Assembly: GCA_022510615.1 (NCBI GenBank)
Contig: JAFLTC010000015.1
Location: forward strand, 1 to 43,068
DNA from: Lachnospiraceae bacterium
Lineage (GTDB): Bacteria; Bacillota; Clostridia; Lachnospirales; Lachnospiraceae
DNA length: 43,068 nucleotides
Direction: 5' to 3'
Part shown: positions 8,545 through 15,823 of the stretch, one piece after another
How the letters are laid out: each line of letters starts with the position of its first letter
How positions within the stretch are numbered: the first letter of the stretch is position 1
Translations under genes and position numbers: made by a program
The notes under the pieces: generated by a model
What the model was told of the DNA's origin: nothing
Databases searched by the model: none
The model's input: the letters and a program-made list of their open reading frames with translations, nothing else

Positions 8545-10146
8545 GTGTTTGTATCATATCCCTTCATATTATTTTTGCTGATTTTATTTCTTATATATTA
8601 TCTGATTCCAAAGGGCGGACAGTGGATGTTGCTTTTGGTTGCCAGTCTGGTATTTTATGGAATGGCCGATATCCGTTATCCGGTATTTCTGATTATAACA
8701 TCACTGACGGTTTATGGAGCAGCAAGATGGATGGAATACTATAATCAGGAACGAAAGAAATATGATCAGAGTATTAAAAGCGGAGAAGTGCCTGCTCCGT
8801 CCAGAGAGGAAAAGAAAGCGGCACACCGGCTGATTGCCGGAAAGAAAAAACGTGTTATGCTGCTGTGCCTTTTCTTGAATCTTGGAATTTTAGCGGTGGT
8901 AAAATATACAAATTTTGTTTTGCAAAATTTGTCTTACATATTTGAAAAGTCGGGAAATGAACCTTTTTCCTTTATGGATTTCATTGTTCCTCTGGGAATT
9001 TCCTTTTATACGTTTCAAGCGGTGGGATACCTGTTAGATGTGTACTGGGAGAAATGTGGTGTGCAGAAAAATTATTTCCGTTTTTTGCTGTTTCTCTCGT
9101 TTTTCCCACAGTTAGTGCAGGGACCTATCAGCCGCTATCATGATTTGTCGGAAACTCTATATAAAAAACATGATATAGACGGTAAACAGATTTGGTTTGG
9201 ACTGGAACGGATTTTGTGGGGATACTTTAAAAAACTTGTTATTGCCGACCGGGTTGGTGTAGCAGTGGCAGCGCTGACGGAATCCCCGAATTATTATACG
9301 GGTGTTTATGTACTGCTTAGCATGCTGTTTTATGCGATACAGCTTTACGCCGATTTTACAGGCGGAATTGACATTACCATTGGAATCGCCCAGGTACTTG
9401 GTATCAGGATGCGGGAAAATTTTATTCGCCCTTTTTTTTCAAAGAGCATTGCGGAGTACTGGCGCAGGTGGCATATTTCCATGGGAACATGGTTTAAAGA
9501 TTATGTGTTTTATCCCTGTGGAATCAGCCGTCCGGTAAAGAAAGTTACTACCTTTTGCAAAAAGCATTTTGGTATGGCAGTGGCCCGCCGGAGCGCAGTC
9601 TACATATCGTCCGTTCTCGTCTGGCTGGCAACGGGAATATGGCACGGGGCAGAATGGCGGTTTGTCATCTGGGGGCTGCTGAATGGTGTCATTATTTTGC
9701 TCTCCGAGGAATGTGAGCCGTTATATCAAAAGTTTCACAGGCGGTTTCCAAAACTTACTGTCACGGTTTTTTATCGCAGCTTTCAGGTGGTCCGGACCTT
9801 TTTTCTGATGAGTTGTCTGCGGCTGTTCGATATTTATGGAAGTGTGCGGGGGACACTAAGGCAGTTTATGAATCTGTTTATCCGATTTAGTCAGCGGGCA
9901 GTGACGAAGGAGGAGCTGCTTGGACTGGGACTGTCTTTAGCGGATTATGTAATTTTGGGAATTGGCGTGATTCTTATGTTTATGGTTAGTATGAGCGGCA
10001 GAAGGGGCAGTGTCCGGGAAAAAATTTCCGAAAAACCATATATTCTGCGGTATATGGTTTTTGCGGGACTGTTTGTCAGTGTTATTCTTTTCGGAACCTA
10101 TGGACAGGGCTATGATGTACAGCAGTTTATTTATAATCAGTTTTAA
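8545..10146 (+). CDS. MBOAT-family acyltransferase, DltB-like
   Basis: A 533-residue polytopic membrane O-acyltransferase. The family signatures are visible: PLGISFYTFQAVGYLLDVY, QLVQGPISRY, YWRRWHISMGTWFKDYVFYP and the catalytic-histidine region TGIWHGAEW with H367. In the DltB role it would move the acyl group from the carrier across the membrane. It is longer than a typical DltB because of a charged insertion around residues 62-108, and in length resembles AlgI-type polysaccharide O-acetyltransferases. The start is GTG with AAGGAG seven bases upstream. Genes on both sides are spaced 17-18 bases, consistent with one operon. Confidence 0.9.
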   Translation: MFVSYPFILFLLILFLIYYLIPKGGQWMLLLVASLVFYGMADIRYPVFLIITSLTVYGAARWMEYYNQERKKYDQSIKSGEVPAPSREEKKAAHRLIAGKKKRVMLLCLFLNLGILAVVKYTNFVLQNLSYIFEKSGNEPFSFMDFIVPLGISFYTFQAVGYLLDVYWEKCGVQKNYFRFLLFLSFFPQLVQGPISRYHDLSETLYKKHDIDGKQIWFGLERILWGYFKKLVIADRVGVAVAALTESPNYYTGVYVLLSMLFYAIQLYADFTGGIDITIGIAQVLGIRMRENFIRPFFSKSIAEYWRRWHISMGTWFKDYVFYPCGISRPVKKVTTFCKKHFGMAVARRSAVYISSVLVWLATGIWHGAEWRFVIWGLLNGVIILLSEECEPLYQKFHRRFPKLTVTVFYRSFQVVRTFFLMSCLRLFDIYGSVRGTLRQFMNLFIRFSQRAVTKEELLGLGLSLADYVILGIGVILMFMVSMSGRRGSVREKISEKPYILRYMVFAGLFVSVILFGTYGQGYDVQQFIYNQF

Positions 10147-10163
10147 TAATAAAGGAGTGTGAC

Positions 10164-11339
10164 ATGCAATCACAAAATAAATTTCGTACAGTGAAAAGGG
10201 TGATGGTAGTTTTCGTCTCTGCGATCCTTCTTCTTGTGATTCTGGCAGGTCTGCAGCGCCTGGTACAGCCCAAATATGCCGGGGATATGCCGGAGGGAAA
10301 TTTTACCGCAGAATACTATGATGAGACGACGAACCACGATTTGCTGGTAATTGGCGATTGTGAGGTTTATGAAAATATTGACCCGATTTATTTGTGGAAA
10401 AATTATGGGATTACCAGTTACATCCGGGGAAATGCACAACAGCTGACGTGGCAGTCCTATTATATGCTGGAGGATGCTCTAAAGTATGAAACGCCAAAGG
10501 TTGTCATATACAATGTACAGGCACTGACCTACGGAGAGCCACAGCGTGAGGAATACAACCGCATGACACTGGATGGAATGAAATGGTCCATGACAAAATA
10601 TAATGCCATCCGGAGTTCCCGGTGTGAGGGAGAGGAAATGATGGATTATATTTTTCCACTCCTGCGGTATCACAGCCGGATTTTGGATTTAACAAAAGAA
10701 GATTTGGATTATTTCTGGAACCGGAAAAAAAGTACCCATAATGGCTATTATATGCGGATTGATGTATTGCCGGTCAGTGAATCGGATGTGGCAGATTCCT
10801 CGTGGCTTTTAGGAGAGGAAGAGGAAACGGAAGAAATTGACGATCCATGGGCTGACATAGCCGGTGCGGAAGAAGAAACGGCTATTATGGCAAAACGGGA
10901 GCAGGGGAAACCCTTTGGGAATCTCCCCATGGAATATCTGGATAAAATTCGGAAGCTTTGTGAGGAAAATAAAATTCAGCTAATTTTGATGAAGGCACCC
11001 AGTCTGGCACCTGTCTGGTACGAATCCGATGAAAAACAGGTGGTGGAATACGCGGAGAAATATCAGCTTCCCTACATCAACTTTTACGAACATTTAGATG
11101 AGACGGAAATTGATTATGAGACAGATACCTATGACGGCGGACTCCATATGAATCTGAGTGGTGCAGATAAGCTGTCGAAATATCTGGGCAGAGTGTTGAC
11201 CGAGGAGTATAAGCTTGCCGACCACAGAAAAGATTCGGGATATTCGGATGCCTATAGAGAGAAAGAAAAATTTTATGAGGAAATGATACAGGCCCAGCAG
11301 AAGGAGTTGGACATGTATGGAGAGATCAGAAGTTATTAA
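10164..11339 (+). CDS. DltD-like/SGNH-type membrane-anchored protein with Cys in the nucleophile position
   Basis: A 391-residue protein with one N-terminal membrane segment (about 11-30) and an extracellular SGNH-like domain. In related proteins the first block reads G-D/S-S with a nucleophilic serine; here it is VIGDCEVYEN with C66. The C-terminal block GGLHMNLSGADKL supplies the expected Asp/His. An acidic insertion (about 215-240) separates the blocks. In DltD this protein completes transfer of D-alanine to teichoic acid. AAAGGAG lies six bases before the ATG. It is the last of the four Dlt-like genes. Confidence 0.75.
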   Translation: MQSQNKFRTVKRVMVVFVSAILLLVILAGLQRLVQPKYAGDMPEGNFTAEYYDETTNHDLLVIGDCEVYENIDPIYLWKNYGITSYIRGNAQQLTWQSYYMLEDALKYETPKVVIYNVQALTYGEPQREEYNRMTLDGMKWSMTKYNAIRSSRCEGEEMMDYIFPLLRYHSRILDLTKEDLDYFWNRKKSTHNGYYMRIDVLPVSESDVADSSWLLGEEEETEEIDDPWADIAGAEEETAIMAKREQGKPFGNLPMEYLDKIRKLCEENKIQLILMKAPSLAPVWYESDEKQVVEYAEKYQLPYINFYEHLDETEIDYETDTYDGGLHMNLSGADKLSKYLGRVLTEEYKLADHRKDSGYSDAYREKEKFYEEMIQAQQKELDMYGEIRSY

Positions 11340-11380
11340 TTGAAATATTAATATTAAATTTATTATCAGGAGGTACTGAC

Positions 11381-11866
11381 ATGAAACAAATGAAGAGGAT
11401 ACTGGCATTTATGTTATTTCTGGCACTGGTGGCAGGACCGCTTAGCGGACTGTCTGTCCAGGCAAAATCCAAAGGGTACAAGTTTACCTACAAAAAGGTA
11501 ACGGTATACATGGGTGGACCGGCTAAAAAATTAATTAAAAAAGCGGGAAAACCTAAGAGTGTAAAAGTGGCAAAAAGTTGTGCCTATAAGGGAAAGGACC
11601 GCACCTACAAATATAAAAATTTCATTTTGTACACGTATTCCAAAACGGATAATGGTCCGGAGTACGTCAGTGGAATTACATTTTTAACGAAGCAAGTATC
11701 CACGAAAGAGGGAATTAAAATCGGCAGTTCATACAGCAAGGTCATAAAAAAATATGGCAAGAAAAAAGATTATCTTGGTGTTTACACTTTCAAAAAGGGT
11801 AGTGCAAAGCTCCAGTTTGAAGTGACAGATAATGTTGTGACAAATATTCGATATGTAAAGGCATAA
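11381..11866 (+). CDS. Secreted lysine-rich protein of unknown function
   Basis: A 161-residue protein with a clear Sec signal peptide (basic start, hydrophobic core to about residue 24, cleavage probably after VQA). The mature part is rich in Lys, Tyr and Gly, has two similar segments with IKKAGKPK and IKKYGKKK, and is predicted to be strongly basic. I do not recognise a named domain. AGGAGG lies seven bases before the ATG, and the gene follows the DltD-like gene by 41 bases, so it may belong to the same envelope operon. A basic secreted protein could bind anionic wall polymers; that is inference. Confidence 0.8.
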   Translation: MKQMKRILAFMLFLALVAGPLSGLSVQAKSKGYKFTYKKVTVYMGGPAKKLIKKAGKPKSVKVAKSCAYKGKDRTYKYKNFILYTYSKTDNGPEYVSGITFLTKQVSTKEGIKIGSSYSKVIKKYGKKKDYLGVYTFKKGSAKLQFEVTDNVVTNIRYVKA

Positions 11867-11888
11867 AATCATTATCCGCTATGATTTT
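11865..11888. terminator. Small hairpin after the lysine-rich protein gene
   Basis: AAAATCAT (11865-11872) pairs with ATGATTTT (11881-11888) around an 8-base loop, just after the stop codon. The stem is AT-rich and overlaps the next ribosome binding region, so it may be a weak terminator only. Confidence 0.3.
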
Positions 11889-11903
11889 GAAATGGAGGTT
11901 CGC

Positions 11904-13445
11904 TTGAAAATGAAGGCAGGAAAAATGGTTGTGTGGATGATAACAGGGGTGGTACTCTGTCACACGATCCTGATGGTTCCCGGTGCCGCGCCGGAGGTCC
12001 GGGCAAAGACGGTAAAGGCCGGGATATCTGCTAAAAAGGTAAAAATCGGAAGTCGGATTAGGATTAAGGCAAAGACGAAGAATGTTTCTTATAAAAGCAG
12101 TAACAGTGTAATTGCCAGTGTGGATAAGAACGGGGTAGTGACGGGAAAAAAAGAAGGAAAGGTCGAGATTTCCGTCATCAGAAAAGGGGACACGGCAAAG
12201 AAATATACGGTTACCGTTAAAAAGAGAGCCAGAAAGCCGGCTTCTCTTCCCGTTACCTTTTCCGAAATTTCACTGAAGGAAATAAAGAAGCAGACGGTGG
12301 GAAATGCAAAACAACCGCAATACCAGATTCGTGTTACCAACCATGCGAAAAAGGGGAAGGTTATGCGTATTGTATATCACTATAAAGTGTCGGTAAAGAT
12401 TCCTGTGACACCGGCGCCGGTATCGCCGGGAGCCGTTACAGTAGGTGGGACGGAGGCATCCGGTGCGACGCAATCCCCGGCTCCTTCAGAAAATAAAGTG
12501 ACTTACCGGAATGAAACAAAGAAAGTAACCCTGACAGCAAAAAATATTAAAGCAGGGAAAACGGTAACAGCGGTTCGTGCCGGTGTCGGTAAGGAAGGTG
12601 ACGCAATATCCCTTTCCAATCACTCACTGGTGAAAATTGAATTGTATACCGGAAAGGCACTTTATGTGTATGACGCCGCCACAAACCGTTACACGTTTCA
12701 GTGGGGGACGAAAGATACGAAGGCTCCCGTTATTACAGGACTGGTGAAGAAAAATAGTGCTACGGGAAATAATGATATTTACCGGGTCTATTATTCAGAC
12801 AGGAAGAACAGTTATAATTTCCGTCAGTTCGTGACAGCGAAAGATGACCGGGATGGAACCGTGAAAATAAAAGCGGATACCAGTAAGATTAACTGGAAAA
12901 AACAGGGAGTTTATAAACTGTGGTTTTCTGCCACAGACCATGCCGGAAATACGGCAAAGTCATGGGCCAAGGTCAGAGTCTATGTCCCTGGGTCGGCGGA
13001 ATCCGCTGCCGATCAGATTTTAAGATCTATTACAAGGAGCAGCTGGTCAGATGAGAGGAAGGCACGGGCGATTTACCGTTATATAACGGGACATTGCTCT
13101 TATGTACAACATTCTTCCCATATACAGTGGCGTCAGGCGGCATTAAAAGGATTGCGCTATAATTCCGGAGACTGCTATACCTATTATGCCATATCAAGAC
13201 TGCTGCTCACCAGGGCGGGAATTCCCAATGTTATGATTAAGCGCTATCCGACACCGGGAGGGCAGCGCCATTTTTGGAACTTGACATACATCCGGGGTGG
13301 GTGGTATCATTTTGACACTACACCAAGACAGAGAAGAGAGGAGTTCTGTCTGTGGACAGATGCCCAGTTATGGAATTATTCCAGCGGGTATACTTTTCAG
13401 TTTAAGCGTAGCGCCTACCCTGAACGGGCAACGAAACGGATTTAA
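11904..13445 (+). CDS. Secreted Ig-like (BIG2) and transglutaminase-like domain protein
   Basis: A secreted protein of 513 residues. A signal peptide is followed by a BIG2-type Ig-like domain (about 35-105, with YKSSNSVIASVDKNGVVTG), a linker rich in Pro, Thr, Ser and Ala (about 165-190), a second beta-rich region ending in an HYR/Ig-like stretch (WFSATDHAGNTA), and a C-terminal transglutaminase-like domain. The Cys-His-Asp triad is present: C424 in NSGDCYTYY, H456 in QRHFWNL and D471 in YHFDTTP. GGAGG at 11894-11898 precedes TTG 11904 by five bases and ATG 11910 by eleven; ATG 11892 overlaps the Shine-Dalgarno and is unlikely. It follows the lysine-rich protein gene closely. Wall-bound peptidase or cross-linking activity is plausible, not shown. 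Confidence 0.85.
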   Translation: MKMKAGKMVVWMITGVVLCHTILMVPGAAPEVRAKTVKAGISAKKVKIGSRIRIKAKTKNVSYKSSNSVIASVDKNGVVTGKKEGKVEISVIRKGDTAKKYTVTVKKRARKPASLPVTFSEISLKEIKKQTVGNAKQPQYQIRVTNHAKKGKVMRIVYHYKVSVKIPVTPAPVSPGAVTVGGTEASGATQSPAPSENKVTYRNETKKVTLTAKNIKAGKTVTAVRAGVGKEGDAISLSNHSLVKIELYTGKALYVYDAATNRYTFQWGTKDTKAPVITGLVKKNSATGNNDIYRVYYSDRKNSYNFRQFVTAKDDRDGTVKIKADTSKINWKKQGVYKLWFSATDHAGNTAKSWAKVRVYVPGSAESAADQILRSITRSSWSDERKARAIYRYITGHCSYVQHSSHIQWRQAALKGLRYNSGDCYTYYAISRLLLTRAGIPNVMIKRYPTPGGQRHFWNLTYIRGGWYHFDTTPRQRREEFCLWTDAQLWNYSSGYTFQFKRSAYPERATKRI

Positions 13446-13467
13446 TCCGGGAAGAGTCCCGGGATTA
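13442..13467 (+). terminator. GC-rich hairpin between transglutaminase and L,D-transpeptidase genes
   Basis: CCGGGA and TCCCGG flank AGAG, extended by AAT/ATT across a bulged G. No T-tract follows, so it may stabilise or process the transcript rather than end it. It lies only some 20 bases before the next start codon. Confidence 0.35.
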
Positions 13468-13490
13468 ATGAAAATAAGGATATGAGTACA

Positions 13491-14975
13491 ATGAGAAAAA
13501 GATTAAATGTAGTGTTATGTATCATACTGGGGGTTCTCCTGCTTGGAGTGTGTGGTCTGGTAATCGGACAGAACCTGTATTACAGGAACCGATGGTATCC
13601 GGGAACAACGATTAACGGAATTTCGGTTGCCGGGTATACACTGGAGGAATCCAAAGGGAAATTACAGGAATATTTTCAGGACTATACCCTGACCGTGACA
13701 GGAAGGGATAATGGAAATCTGACTATTGCCAAGGATGAAATTGAATATGCAATAATGCCGAATAGCAAATGGGAGGAGGCGTTCCAGGCACAGCATAATA
13801 GGTGGTTACTTCCCTTTACAGAGATAAAAAGCCCGGAAGTAGGATATGATGTTTCCTATAATGAGCAATCCCTGAATAGTCTGGTCAGCCAATCCGTGCT
13901 TGTTAAGGGGAATGGCAGTTACGCCATACAGAAGCCGGTTTCTGCCCATGCTGAATATGACGCCGTTAGCAACCAGTTTGTGTGCGTGAGAGAAATTATA
14001 GGAAATACCATCCGGATACCGGTTCTTTTAGCGGAGATAAAGAGCGCATTGCAACAGGGAAAAATGGATTTGGATCTTAATGACATAGAGAATTATCCGG
14101 AGGTCTATGAAAGGCCTCAGGTTACCTCACAGGATCCGCAAATGAAGAACCAGATTAACGCCTGCAATAATGCAGCCATGCGGTTTATTACCTGGAAGTT
14201 TGACAAGGATCTGAAAGAGACTATCACACCAAAACGGATTGCAGGATGGATTACATACAAAAACAATAAGGTTACCTATAATGAAACTGCAATGGAAAAA
14301 TGGGTGGAAAAGTTTTGCAAAAAATACTGCACCGTGGGAAAGACACGAAAAATTAAATCACACACGGGCAAAAAGGTTGTAGTAGCCGGCGGAGATTATG
14401 GATGGCAGATTAGTACGGAACAGACATTAAAACAGTTAAAAAAGGCATTGAAGCAGAAAATAGACATGAAGGATACAGAGGAGTATATGAAGGAGCCAAG
14501 CTCCGGGGCAAAAAAAGCACTGTCTATTTCAAATAAACCGGCTTATCTGGTTACTGCCCATAATCTGGATTTTGATGGGGAAATTCAGGACTGGGATCCG
14601 GAGAATTATGTTGAGGTTTCTCTGAAGGAGCAGATGGTATATGTTTTCCGAAAGGGGAAGGTTGCCTATTCCTGCCGGTGTATATCCGGACGTCCTGTGA
14701 AAGACCGGACAACAAAAAAAGGTGCCTATTATATAAAAGAGCATCGGACAAATTATACCATGGTAGGAGAAGATTATAAGACTTTCGTAAAGTACTGGGT
14801 TCGTATTACCTGGACGGGAACGGGATTTCATCCAGCCACCTGGCAGCCTTGGAGCAGATGGACGAAAACGCTCTATAAGACAAAGGGTTCCCATGGATGT
14901 CTGAATCTGACCGCAAAGGATGCAGAGAAACTTTATTATATGCTGAAATACAAAGAGGCCGTATTTATTTACTAA
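13491..14975 (+). CDS. L,D-transpeptidase with peptidoglycan-binding-like domain
   Basis: A 494-residue membrane-anchored enzyme of the YkuD family, which forms 3-3 peptide cross-links in peptidoglycan. An N-terminal membrane segment (about 7-28) is followed by a VanW/YoaR-type PG_binding_4 domain (starting near TTINGISVAGYTLEES), a linker region, and the C-terminal YkuD domain. The catalytic motif is complete: TGFHPATW supplies the histidine and KGSHGCLNL contains catalytic C470. The start at 13491 is preferred because AAGGA lies ten bases upstream; ATG 13482 would be only one base from it. A strong terminator follows, closing the envelope block. Confidence 0.92.
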   Translation: MRKRLNVVLCIILGVLLLGVCGLVIGQNLYYRNRWYPGTTINGISVAGYTLEESKGKLQEYFQDYTLTVTGRDNGNLTIAKDEIEYAIMPNSKWEEAFQAQHNRWLLPFTEIKSPEVGYDVSYNEQSLNSLVSQSVLVKGNGSYAIQKPVSAHAEYDAVSNQFVCVREIIGNTIRIPVLLAEIKSALQQGKMDLDLNDIENYPEVYERPQVTSQDPQMKNQINACNNAAMRFITWKFDKDLKETITPKRIAGWITYKNNKVTYNETAMEKWVEKFCKKYCTVGKTRKIKSHTGKKVVVAGGDYGWQISTEQTLKQLKKALKQKIDMKDTEEYMKEPSSGAKKALSISNKPAYLVTAHNLDFDGEIQDWDPENYVEVSLKEQMVYVFRKGKVAYSCRCISGRPVKDRTTKKGAYYIKEHRTNYTMVGEDYKTFVKYWVRITWTGTGFHPATWQPWSRWTKTLYKTKGSHGCLNLTAKDAEKLYYMLKYKEAVFIY

Positions 14976-14985
14976 TAGAAAAATA

Positions 14986-15014
14986 AGGGGCTATACCGTG
15001 GTGGTATAGCCCCT
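14986..15014 (+). terminator. Strong intrinsic terminator after the L,D-transpeptidase gene
   Basis: A perfect 12-bp stem, AGGGGCTATACC with GGTATAGCCCCT, surrounds a 5-base loop and is followed by CGTTTGTT. It ends the envelope gene block. Confidence 0.85.
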
Positions 15015-15080
15015 CGTTTGTTATCTGATAGAGAAAGTTTGCATGTGCGGAGTGGGGCGCGGTTCTCAACCGCCCCTTTG

Positions 15081-15203
15081 TCATTGCACAACGCAATAGC
15101 CTTCTGCACCAAAGGTTTGCATATACTGATTTGCCTGTTCAAAGGAAATTTTTAGTTCAGACACTAATTCATCTAAAATGTCGTTAGGGTCTGTCTGGTA
15201 TTT
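15081..15203 (-). pseudogene. C-terminal fragment of an unidentified gene
   Basis: About 40 codons on the minus strand read as normal coding sequence (charged helix DPNDILDELVSEL, then EQANQYMQTFGAEGYCVV) up to a stop at 15081. Upstream of about 15203 the same frame only mirrors the opposite-strand nuclease remnant. This looks like the surviving tail of a gene whose 5' part was deleted. A hairpin with GGGGC and GCCCC arms at about 15056-15078 follows its stop. I do not recognise the family. Confidence 0.4.
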
Positions 15204-15729
15204 CTGGTAAATGTAGAGGTGCAGCGATATGGTTATGTCTTTCTGCCAAAGCGTGCCGCCATATACTCTGCAGACATGGTATCTCGCCAATATGCCATTA
15301 AGGAAGGGGAGGTCAGATTTGAAATAGACTATGACAAGGTTCAGCCGGTATATACCATTATCCTTATGGAGCAGAGTTCTGGAGTGCTGGCACAGTCGGA
15401 CGCATACATTCATCATTTTAAGCAGAGAAGCGACACGGGATTGGAAATGGAGCTTTTTCAGTATACAGGATACTGCCCGGATGGCAGCATTTCTTGCAGA
15501 AAACAAAGCCTTTCAATCTGTGTATGATTGTGCTATACTGATGCTAAAAGACCGGGAGGTGCTGATGCAGATGTTTTTGGAGCGGGAAGATATTACCGCA
15601 AGCATGAACCGGACAAATGAATCCATTATTAAGAGGTTGACGAAGGAGAACGAGGAGAAAGACACGCAGATTGCAGAGCAGGAAAAAGAAATCCGGCAGC
15701 TAAAGGAAAACTTACGGGAAAAGAAATAG
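15204..15729 (+). pseudogene. Remnant of an Rpn-like PD-(D/E)XK nuclease family transposase
   Basis: The first frame (about 15204-15470) reads NVEVQRYGYVFLPKR, SADMVSRQYAIKEG and HHFKQRSDTGLEMEL, typical of Rpn/PD-(D/E)XK nuclease-family proteins of Lachnospiraceae, with the catalytic ExQ motif. It then loses frame, and a second frame (about 15470-15729) carries the usual C-terminus: a short helix, MLKDREVLMQMF and a Glu/Lys coiled coil. The N-terminal third and a middle segment are missing, there is no start codon with a ribosome binding site, and a frameshift is needed. So this is a decayed copy. Confidence 0.7.
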
Positions 15730-15749
15730 TCTTCTATGATATAGGTGGC

Positions 15750-15778
15750 TTGACAACTTCTTGTATTTTCCATAAAAT
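15750..15778 (+). promoter_or_regulatory. Promoter for metG
   Basis: A perfect TTGACA and TAAAAT are 17 bases apart, about 45 bases before the metG start. The leader is too short for a T-box. Confidence 0.75.
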
Positions 15779-15823
15779 AAGAAGATAATCAGAATATATA
15801 GCATAGGCAGAATGGAGGAAAAA

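Noticed and set aside
15081..15506. Full 141-codon minus-strand gene
   Set aside because: Only its last 40 codons look coding; upstream it is the exact antisense of the Rpn-like remnant, which is clearly the real coding strand there.
15730..15823. T-box leader upstream of metG
   Set aside because: The gap is under 100 bases with a promoter at 15750-15778; there is no room for a specifier loop and no T-box sequence.
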